A program made the translations under genes and the position numbers. The notes below the pieces were generated by a model. It made no database searches. It was not told where the DNA came from and saw nothing but the letters and a program-made list of their open reading frames with translations. A DNA stretch of 32,698 nt from Phycisphaerales bacterium (GTDB lineage Bacteria > Planctomycetota > Phycisphaerae > Phycisphaerales > SM1A02), in NCBI GenBank assembly GCA_022616475.1, contig JAKEEP010000088.1, positions 1-32,698 on the forward strand, written 5' to 3'. Below are positions 7,372 through 13,878 of the stretch, piece by piece (positions within the stretch are counted from its first letter, which is position 1; each line of letters opens with the position of its first letter).

Positions 7372-10300
7372 CTAACTGCATCCCATCGAATTGCCGCAGT
7401 TCATGCACTTGTAGCAACTGCCGTTGCGCACGGTGATCGACCCGCAGCCGTCGCATGCCGGCGCGTCGCCCATTAAGGCGGCGTTTGATTGGTCTAGCGG
7501 ACTAGCCAGCGCGATACCGGCCGCACCCGAGCTCTCGGCCGCAATCTGCACTGACTCCTCGATGTGCCTGGTCATGAGGATCGAAGCGCTGCTCATCGCC
7601 CCGGGAACGCCAACCCCCGGAACGCCAACTCCCGGAATGCCAACCCCCGGAATGCCAACCCCCGGAATGCCAACCCCCGGAATCGCCCCGGGAATCCCAG
7701 CCCCCGGAACACGGCCATTCCCACCGGCCACAGCCATGCTCGTGGTCGCACGCATCGAACTCGATGGCCCGTCGATCTTCGCCCGGCCGTCGATCTCGCT
7801 CAATCGCTGAACCGCCGCGCTCGACGGTCGATTCAAACCGCTGGTGCCGGTCGCGCCGATCACGCTTGATTTCGGGCTTGCCAGTCCTGGTCCCGAGCCA
7901 AGATTCGAGTCTTTCTCCAGCCATCTCGCGCCCTCCTGAACCGCCTCAGACCTGATCCCCGTGCTTGGAGGCGGCGTTTGCGTTCCCGTCTTCACGCCCT
8001 GCGTACGCGGCGGGGCATTCGCTTGCCGATACCCGGGGATGAACTCCATCCCCATCCACCGGAAGATGTAATCCACGAGGCTCTTGGCGATGGGGACGTC
8101 GGCATTGGTCGTCATCCCCATCGGCTCGAAGCGCTGATGAGCGAACTTGTTGACCAGACTCTCTATCGGCACGCCGTATTGCAACGCAACACTGATCGCC
8201 GTGCCCAAAGAGTCCATCAACCCGCCGATGGTCGAGCCCTCCTTGCTCATCGTGATGAACAACTCGCCAGGCGAGCCGTCATCATACTGGCCGACGGTCA
8301 AATATCCCTCGTGCCCTGCAACATTGAAGTGATGCGTGATCGATCGCCGGGTGTCGGGCAGGCGGCGGCGCATCGGGCGCTCGATAATGCGCTCCACGAT
8401 TCTTTCGATATACGCCGGGTGGTCGTGCGGAGCCGGATGTTCATCGCCGTTATTGCTTGCTAGCATCCGGCTGATCACCGGCTGGTCGGTTCGGCGCGCC
8501 GGGTCCAGATTCCCTGGAGTGACGGACGTGGGGGGGTCGGAGAATGTCGATGAGGTCGATGTCCCAGCACGCTCCGCTGCCGCAGCTTCGGTTAATGCTT
8601 CCCCCAGCACAGCCTCGACCTCCTCGGCATTGATGTCTTCGCCGGTCTGGTCATCCGATTCAACATCCGACTTGGTGCTCAACGGTTGACTCAGCTTGCT
8701 GTTGTCGCGATAGAGCGCGTTGGCTTTCAAGCCAAGCTCCCAACTCAGGTGATACGCGGCACCAATCGCGCTCACGCTCGCCTCTTCGGGCAGGTTGATG
8801 GTCTTGGAAATCGCTCCGCTGATGAAGGGCTGCGCGGCCGCCATCATTCGAATATGCCCTTGCGGCGCGATGAATCTTGTGCCGGTGGCGCCGCACTTGT
8901 TGGCGCAATCGAACACCGCCAAATGCTCTGGCTTGATATGGGGCGCGCCTTCGATGCACTGGGTGCCGCAGACGATGCGGTTGAGTTCATCGATCTGGCG
9001 CGTCGTGAGTCCTAAAGCCTTCAAGCCGTTGAAGGTCGAATCCTTTTTCGCCTTCTCCGGATCAATGCCGAACGATTTCAGGACGCGCTCCGGCATCGAC
9101 CACGCCGTGAACGCAAAGCTCAGCTCGAACACTGTTGGCAGCGTGTTCTCAACCTCGACCAGCTCGTTCGAGTGGTAGCCACGCGACTGCAGATAGTCGC
9201 GGAACGTTTTGCTTCCCGATTGTTGCGATGCCGGCAGCGGCGTATCGATGCTCAGCGTGCCCATCACGTATGTCACAATGTCGTCGATCTGCCTGGGCGA
9301 ATAGCCGAGCGACTTGAGAGCCGGCCTCAACGAGGCATTCGCGATCTTGAAGTAGCCACCGCCCGCCAGCTTCTTGAACTTCACCAGGGCGAAATCCGGC
9401 TCCACGCCGGTTGTGTCGCAGTCCATGAGCAGGCCGATCGTGCCGGTGGGCGCGATGACCGTCACTTGCGCGTTGCGGTAGCCGTAACGCTGGCCCAGTT
9501 CCATCGCGTCATCCCACGCCTTGGTCGCTCGCTCGAACACGTCACTCGCGTTTTCGAGATTCATTGAACCGGTCTTGAACCGCTCGTGATCGATCGGCAC
9601 GGGCTTGATCGAAAGACCTTCATACGCATCCGAATCGCGCGGCACGCCGTAGGCGGCGCGGCGATGGTTGCGGATCACCCGCATCATCGCTTCGCGGTTC
9701 TTGGAGTAGCCGGGGAATGGCGTGAGCTGGCCGGCCATCTGCGCGCTCATGGCATACGAGCGGCCGGTCAGAATCGCGCTCAGGGCGCCGCAGATCGCCC
9801 GCGCGTCCTCGCTGTCGTAGGGGATTCCGGCCTGCATGAGCATCGCACCCAGATTCGCATAGCCCAGGCCCAGCGTGCGGAAGCGGAAGCTCTGGCGCGC
9901 GATCTCTTCCGAAGGGAACGAAGCCATCAGGACGCTGATTTCGAGGACGATCGTCCACAAGTTGATGGCGTGCTCGTAGCCTTCAAGATCAAATCGTCGG
10001 CGATCGGCGTCGAAGAACTCCATCAAGTTGATCGACGCCAGGTTGCACGCGGTGTCGTCGAGGAACATGTACTCGCTGCACGGATTGGACGCGTTGATGC
10101 GGCCGGAGTTGGGGCAGGTGTGCCAGTCGTTGATCGTCGTGTCGTACTGCACGCCCGGATCGGCGCAACGCCAGGCGGCCCGGCAGATCTGGTTCCACAG
10201 GTCACGGGCCTTGAGGGTTTTGGAGATCGCGCCATCGGTTCGACGGCGCAAGTGCCAGTCGCCGTCGTTCTCAACTGCGCGGAAGAAGTCGTCCGTCAGG

Positions 10301-11328
10301 CGTACAGAGTTATTGGAGTTCTGGCCGCTGACGGTGTAGTACGCTTCGCCGTTGAAGTCGTAGGTCAGTTTGAGACTGAGACTGTCGGCCAGTTCCTTCT
10401 GATCCTTGGGCAGGTGCTTCATGCCTTCGACCAGCGCGGCCACCTTCAGCTCTTCGCGAACCTTCCAGTTCACGAAGGCTTCGATGTCGGGATGATCGGC
10501 ATCGAGGCAGACCATCTTCGCGGCGCGGCGGGTCGTGCCCCCAGATTTAATCGCGCCCGCCGCACGGTCGCCGATGCGCAGCCAGCTCATGAGGCCAGAG
10601 CTGGTTCCGCCGCCCGAGAGCGGTTCGCCCTCGCCGCGAAGGGAGGAGAAGTTCGTGCCTGTGCCTGAGCCGTATTTGAAGAGTCGCGCTTCGCGCGTCC
10701 ACAAGTCCATGATTCCGCCACCCCCCACAAGATCATCCTTTACAGATTGAATGAAACAGGCGTGCGGCTGGGGATGCGTGTAGGCGTCAGCCGCCAGCCG
10801 CACGGCGCCGGTTTCGGGATCGGCGATGAAGTGTCCTTGGGGCGGGCCGCTAATGCCGTAGGCCCAGTTGAGGCCTGTGTTGAACCACTGGGGCGAGTTG
10901 GGCGCCGCCATTTGGTGCAGCATCATGTAGGCGATCTCGTCGTAGAACGCCTGGGCATCCTCGGCGGAGTCGAAGTAGCCATGCTCCTGCCCCCAGTGCT
11001 TCCAGCAACCGGCCAGGCGATGGACAACCTGGCGGACGGATTTTTCGGGACCTGTGTGTGGTTCGTGGTTCGTGGTTCGTGGTTCGTTGCTTTTGACTTG
11101 TTGACTTGTTGACTTGTTGACTTGTGCCTGCGGCACTCCCGCCTTGCGGAAATACTTGCTCACCATGATGTCGGTGGCGAGCTGGCTCCAGCTCTTGGGG
11201 ACCTCGGCGTCCTTCATCTCGAACACCGTCGAGCCATCGGCATTGGTGATCTTACTTGTGCGCAGCGTCCACTCGACCGTGTTGTACACGTCGTGCCCGG
11301 CCGTCGTAAACCTGCGCGTGATCTTCAT
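7372..11328 (-). CDS. nrdJ: Vitamin B12-dependent (class II) ribonucleoside-diphosphate reductase
   Basis: 1318 residues. It reduces ribonucleotides to deoxyribonucleotides using adenosylcobalamin, needing no separate small subunit or oxygen. Clear landmarks: MAAPNSPQWFNTGLNWAYG near the start, KYGSGTGTNFSSLRGEGEPL, the catalytic NPCSE motif (N415, C417, E419), APTGTIGLLMDCDTTGVEPD, and GTQCIEGAPHIKPEH. A TSCPD domain lies at about 1000-1110, and a Cys-rich C-terminus at 1292-1316 (CDGCGS, CYKCMNCG, CS) is the likely redox tail. Oddities: residues about 67-93 are an in-frame low-complexity insert, and the linker at about 1205-1243 holds tandem GVGIP pentapeptides. dcd lies upstream on the same strand, with two low-GC genes between. 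No cobalamin riboswitch is recognisable in the 95 bp upstream. Confidence 0.95.
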   Translation of the reverse strand: MKITRRFTTAGHDVYNTVEWTLRTSKITNADGSTVFEMKDAEVPKSWSQLATDIMVSKYFRKAGVPQAQVNKSTSQQVKSNEPRTTNHEPHTGPEKSVRQVVHRLAGCWKHWGQEHGYFDSAEDAQAFYDEIAYMMLHQMAAPNSPQWFNTGLNWAYGISGPPQGHFIADPETGAVRLAADAYTHPQPHACFIQSVKDDLVGGGGIMDLWTREARLFKYGSGTGTNFSSLRGEGEPLSGGGTSSGLMSWLRIGDRAAGAIKSGGTTRRAAKMVCLDADHPDIEAFVNWKVREELKVAALVEGMKHLPKDQKELADSLSLKLTYDFNGEAYYTVSGQNSNNSVRLTDDFFRAVENDGDWHLRRRTDGAISKTLKARDLWNQICRAAWRCADPGVQYDTTINDWHTCPNSGRINASNPCSEYMFLDDTACNLASINLMEFFDADRRRFDLEGYEHAINLWTIVLEISVLMASFPSEEIARQSFRFRTLGLGYANLGAMLMQAGIPYDSEDARAICGALSAILTGRSYAMSAQMAGQLTPFPGYSKNREAMMRVIRNHRRAAYGVPRDSDAYEGLSIKPVPIDHERFKTGSMNLENASDVFERATKAWDDAMELGQRYGYRNAQVTVIAPTGTIGLLMDCDTTGVEPDFALVKFKKLAGGGYFKIANASLRPALKSLGYSPRQIDDIVTYVMGTLSIDTPLPASQQSGSKTFRDYLQSRGYHSNELVEVENTLPTVFELSFAFTAWSMPERVLKSFGIDPEKAKKDSTFNGLKALGLTTRQIDELNRIVCGTQCIEGAPHIKPEHLAVFDCANKCGATGTRFIAPQGHIRMMAAAQPFISGAISKTINLPEEASVSAIGAAYHLSWELGLKANALYRDNSKLSQPLSTKSDVESDDQTGEDINAEEVEAVLGEALTEAAAAERAGTSTSSTFSDPPTSVTPGNLDPARRTDQPVISRMLASNNGDEHPAPHDHPAYIERIVERIIERPMRRRLPDTRRSITHHFNVAGHEGYLTVGQYDDGSPGELFITMSKEGSTIGGLMDSLGTAISVALQYGVPIESLVNKFAHQRFEPMGMTTNADVPIAKSLVDYIFRWMGMEFIPGYRQANAPPRTQGVKTGTQTPPPSTGIRSEAVQEGARWLEKDSNLGSGPGLASPKSSVIGATGTSGLNRPSSAAVQRLSEIDGRAKIDGPSSSMRATTSMAVAGGNGRVPGAGIPGAIPGVGIPGVGIPGVGIPGVGVPGVGVPGAMSSASILMTRHIEESVQIAAESSGAAGIALASPLDQSNAALMGDAPACDGCGSITVRNGSCYKCMNCGNSMGCS
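7604..7678 (-). repeat. 15-bp tandem repeat encoding elastin-like pentapeptides in NrdJ
   Basis: Five 15-bp units lie end to end: units at 7604, 7619, 7634, 7649 and 7664, differing only by C/T changes at two positions. The last three are identical (GGAATGCCAACCCCC on the plus strand). Each unit encodes GVGIP or GVGVP in NrdJ. Degenerate copies continue on both sides, giving the GAIPGVGIPG and RVPGAGIPG phrases. Confidence 0.95.
11059..11124 (-). repeat. Word-repeat insertion inside nrdJ
   Basis: Four copies of the 7-mer TGGTTCG (11059-11086) are followed by four copies of the 8-mer TTGACTTG (11093-11124). Read in the nrdJ frame they encode a Thr/Asn/His/Gln/Ser-rich stretch (NKSTSQQVK, then EPRTTNHEPH) in an otherwise conserved N-terminal region. 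The reading frame is preserved on both sides. Confidence 0.9.
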
Positions 11329-11383
11329 ACTTCAAGTCCTTTCCGTGCGAGCGCTCAGCATGAGTTAAGCCTTGACACTGCCT

Positions 11384-11420
11384 CATCGATGGGGGTAGCG
11401 TTAGCTACCCCCAATCGATG
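11384..11420. other. Strong hairpin between the 66-aa gene and nrdJ
   Basis: CATCGAT-GGGGGTAGC (11384-11399) is mirrored by GCTACCCCC-A-ATCGATG (11404-11420), with a GTTA loop and a single bulged A. It begins three bases after the stop of the 66-aa gene and lies 56 bp before the nrdJ start. No T-run follows on either strand, so it may be an intrinsic RNA stabiliser, a leaky terminator or attenuator for nrdJ, or a dispersed palindromic repeat. Confidence 0.7.
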
Positions 11421-11423
11421 ATG

Positions 11424-11624
11424 TCATTTCTTCCCATATGGGGATTGATTCGTTGGCTTGAGAGGAATGTTTTTGTCTGAAGCCTTTGAATAAACCGCGT
11501 CTTCTGTTCGCCCAAGTTTCAAGCCGATGACGCGGGTCGGCGTATTCCCCTTTGCAAGGTCACGAAGCTGAGCTACATCTGTTTTCGTCCACTGTTTGCC
11601 ACTATTGCGATTTGACTTGCTCAT
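11424..11624 (-). CDS. 66-aa HTH/Myb-like small protein
   Basis: The product is a single small helical domain: WTKTDVAQLRDLAKGNTPTR, then VIGLKLGRTEDAVYSKASD and a tail ending KPTNQSPYGKK. The spacing of Trp, the central helix and 'GRTEDAVYSKA' resembles SANT/Myb-type or recombinase-like helix-turn-helix domains, and small conserved proteins with the 'NTPTRVIGLKLGRTEDAV' phrase occur in many bacteria. Likely a DNA-binding or chromatin-like accessory protein; function unknown. It follows the NDT/TIR-like gene by 58 bp on the same strand and shares its low GC (26 of 60 bases G/C in the line at 11461). A hairpin follows its stop codon. Confidence 0.8.
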   Translation of the reverse strand: MSKSNRNSGKQWTKTDVAQLRDLAKGNTPTRVIGLKLGRTEDAVYSKASDKNIPLKPTNQSPYGKK

Positions 11625-11682
11625 TATTGTTCTCTGGAAAGTGTTTCAAGTTACGTGTTAACAACCATCGACCCTTCGCCAT

Positions 11683-12963
11683 TCACTTGTCATTCAGAAC
11701 AAACCGCGCATTTGGACAGTAAGCGAGGATGGGATTGTTCGTAGTGACACCATCCGCAAGTACCTGTCGGATTTGTTGAGCAATCTCTGCTTTCGATGTT
11801 TCGAATTTCGCCAGCAGGGGATAGACGGACCGCACTGGCAAGAAGATGGTGCGGAAGTTGTTCACGTCAAAAGGAATGTCCTCACCCTCGCGAATAAGGT
11901 GCACGGTCGGCTTTCCAGTCACGTGCCTAAGACACAATTCATAGAACACATTTGGGTCATGGAAGGACATATCCACAACGACAAGCTTGCTCTTCAAGAT
12001 GTACTCAATAACTTGCGCCGAAATCATTCCCGGTTTGGCGATCTTGTCTGCCCGGATGATCTTCAGGCCATGCTCTTTCAAAAGCGGTTCGACGAACGAG
12101 GAAAGAATTGCATCGGAATGTTGGCGATGTTCGCTGTTTTCGTCGTCGATGGGAGCCATGAAAAAGCAAATCTGGTCATAGGCAACTTCAGTCGTGTCGG
12201 CCGCCTCCCCGTTCGGAGTCAAATGAGCTATCGGCGCCTGGTGCGGCAAGCCGCTGCTGCCCGCTGGTAATTCCTCGAGCAATTGTTCGATCGTGAGTAG
12301 ATGCGCCGCACCTTCTCTCGTCTGCAAGATCCCGACGATCTTTGCATTCGAAATGAAGATATCTACGCATTGCGGCCTGTCACCAACATCCAATTCCTCA
12401 AGTGCATCGCGCATGACCTCCGGAACCGGCATCTTCCCACCCTTGAATTTCTCATACAGCTTGTTGAACGGCTCGACGCCCTTGATAGCGAGATCGAATC
12501 GTGCCTGAGTGCGCTGCCGCACAGATGCAGCGCTATCGACGGCCAATTGACCTGCTTTCGTTAACTTCAGTTCTTTGGCGTCGTGTGCGCCCTGGGTGAT
12601 TGCATATCGACTTGAGTTAGTAATGAGGTTGCGAGTCGATTGGTTGTTTGGCAACTTCAACTTGGCAAGCAACGTGCTGCGTTGCATCGGGTGACCTGCA
12701 CCATGCTGAACAATCCCCTGACCAAGAATCATTGCCTCTTCAAACGTCATAACGGGGTACGGCTTTGGACCGCGCCGGCGCACACCATCAGTGGACCCAT
12801 CCAAGATTGCCGCCATTCGATTCTTTGTGCCAAGCTTCCTTCGCCTCCTTTTTGCGACCGGCTTCGAGTGTGGCGTGCCCTCGGTCGTTGGCTCAGGAGC
12901 ACTCTCGGAACCGTTTGCGACCACGGTTGGCTCAACCTTTATGGTGGGATCAATCTTTACCAT
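11683..12963 (-). CDS. Winged-helix protein with C-terminal NDT/TIR-like domain, candidate defence effector
   Basis: 426 residues from the ATG at 12963, preceded by AAGG eight bases upstream; a TTG at 12987 would overlap dcd and is less likely. The N-terminus is disordered and basic (KRRRRK). Residues about 68-150 look like a winged helix (MTFEEAMILGQGIVQ, then LITNSSRYAITQG and LKLTKAG). Residues about 265-385 match the nucleoside 2-deoxyribosyltransferase/TIR-like fold: ICFFMAPIDDE, RADKIAKPGMIS, VVVDMSFHDPNVFYELC and GKPTVHLI. The Glu of FYEL (E342) corresponds to the catalytic Glu of NDT enzymes. Domains of this type are known as nucleotide- or NAD-consuming effectors in bacterial immunity. 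The start is 16 bp after the dcd stop. GC is low: 25, 35 and 25 of 60 in three sampled lines. Acquired defence gene is an inference; nucleotide salvage is the alternative. Confidence 0.7.
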   Translation of the reverse strand: MVKIDPTIKVEPTVVANGSESAPEPTTEGTPHSKPVAKRRRRKLGTKNRMAAILDGSTDGVRRRGPKPYPVMTFEEAMILGQGIVQHGAGHPMQRSTLLAKLKLPNNQSTRNLITNSSRYAITQGAHDAKELKLTKAGQLAVDSAASVRQRTQARFDLAIKGVEPFNKLYEKFKGGKMPVPEVMRDALEELDVGDRPQCVDIFISNAKIVGILQTREGAAHLLTIEQLLEELPAGSSGLPHQAPIAHLTPNGEAADTTEVAYDQICFFMAPIDDENSEHRQHSDAILSSFVEPLLKEHGLKIIRADKIAKPGMISAQVIEYILKSKLVVVDMSFHDPNVFYELCLRHVTGKPTVHLIREGEDIPFDVNNFRTIFLPVRSVYPLLAKFETSKAEIAQQIRQVLADGVTTNNPILAYCPNARFVLNDK

Positions 12964-12979
12964 GTCTCTATCCTTTGAC

Positions 12980-13552
12980 TCAATCAACTCTCGGCAGCGT
13001 CAACCCTGACTGATCCTGATACTTCCCCGCCTTGTCGGCGTAGCTCACCGCGCACGTGCGGTCGGCCTTGATGAACACCATCTGTGCGATGCCTTCGTTG
13101 GCGTAGATCTTGGCCGGCAGGGGGGTGGTGTTGCTGATTTCGAGCGTGACCTTGCCGCGCCACTCGGGCTCGAGCGGCGTGACGTTCACGATGATGCCGC
13201 AGCGGGCGTACGTCGATTTGCCAACGCAAATCGCCAGCACGTTGCGCGGGATCGAAATCACTTCGACTGTTTCGGCGAGCGCGAAACTGTTTGGCGGGAT
13301 GATGATGTGGTCTTTGCCCGTCGACCGCGTATCGACGGTGACAAAGAGCTCATCGTTAAAGTTTTTGGGATCGACGATGGCCGCTCCGCCGTTGCGGCTG
13401 ACGTTGGTGAAGATTTTGAAGAGGCTGCCGACGCGGACGTCGTAGCCGTAGGAGGAGACGCCGTAGCTGACCTTGCCGGGGCGCTTGCCGTTTTCTTCGA
13501 AGGGCTCGATCCCGATCAACTCTCGTATCTGGGTGTCGCAAAGGACGGCCAT
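12980..13552 (-). CDS. dcd: dCTP deaminase
   Basis: 190 residues from the ATG at 13552 (GGTGG about eight bases upstream); the open frame extends further but only into non-conserved sequence. It deaminates dCTP to dUTP, supplying dUMP for thymidylate synthesis, or to dUMP directly in bifunctional forms. Family landmarks: [67 protein letters not shown] (the active-site loop with the catalytic Glu) and [11 protein letters not shown], ending [14 protein letters not shown]. Length is normal. It heads a minus-strand group running to nrdJ, so it and nrdJ may be co-regulated as deoxynucleotide-supply genes. dCTP deaminases also occur as anti-phage proteins, but this one looks like the housekeeping type. 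Confidence 0.95.
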   Translation of the reverse strand: MAVLCDTQIRELIGIEPFEENGKRPGKVSYGVSSYGYDVRVGSLFKIFTNVSRNGGAAIVDPKNFNDELFVTVDTRSTGKDHIIIPPNSFALAETVEVISIPRNVLAICVGKSTYARCGIIVNVTPLEPEWRGKVTLEISNTTPLPAKIYANEGIAQMVFIKADRTCAVSYADKAGKYQDQSGLTLPRVD

Positions 13553-13878
13553 TTTTGATCCACCAATCTTCGTGATTTTAGGAACTTGTTTGGTGCAAGC
13601 TCGTCTCACCCCTTCACCCCGAGTGGCTGACCAATCCTTGCACCCTACCAAACTACCTAAAATCACTAACCGACCACTATCGTACCACTACAGGTTGTGC
13701 CTGCAACGATTTGTAGTCCAAAATGTTGAGCTTCGTGCAAATTAGGTACTTTCACCTGGTTTTGTGCAGGTTAACACATGGTTCAGAGCAACGTCAACCG
13801 CAACAAATTGTGTGGATAAGCTGGCGATTGAGCCTCGCCAAACCATATCTAGTGGTCAGACGGTGCATAATCTTCCAA
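13553..13878. promoter_or_regulatory. Divergent intergenic region between dcd and the helicase, with a long inverted repeat
   Basis: These 326 bp separate two divergent genes and must hold both promoters; I cannot assign -10/-35 boxes with confidence. The main structure is an imperfect inverted repeat spanning 13573-13666: outer arms GTGATTTTAGG and CCTAAAATCAC are perfect, inner arms GTGCAAG (13594-13600) and CTTGCAC (13637-13643) also pair. It begins about 20 bp upstream of the dcd start and would lie in its 5' leader. The rest is AT-richer than neighbouring genes. Confidence 0.55.

Noticed and set aside
6879-7476. ORFs of 161 and 169 aa crossing the region before nrdJ
   Set aside because: They run through word repeats and into nrdJ, are low-complexity, and have no start signals or family features.
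7604-7678. Possible CRISPR array
   Set aside because: The 15-bp units abut with no spacers and encode in-frame pentapeptides of NrdJ.
9586-10668. A 360-aa plus-strand ORF opposite nrdJ
   Set aside because: It lies wholly within the conserved nrdJ coding sequence, is Arg/Ala/Val-rich in the way of GC-rich shadow frames, and has no recognisable domain.
11329-11423. Cobalamin riboswitch upstream of nrdJ
   Set aside because: Only 95 bp are available and I find no B12-box-like sequence; the hairpin there is a simple palindrome.
13553-13878. NrdR boxes in front of dcd
   Set aside because: ACAAATTGTGT near 13802 is vaguely palindromic but does not match the NrdR consensus and is not paired with a second box at the expected spacing.
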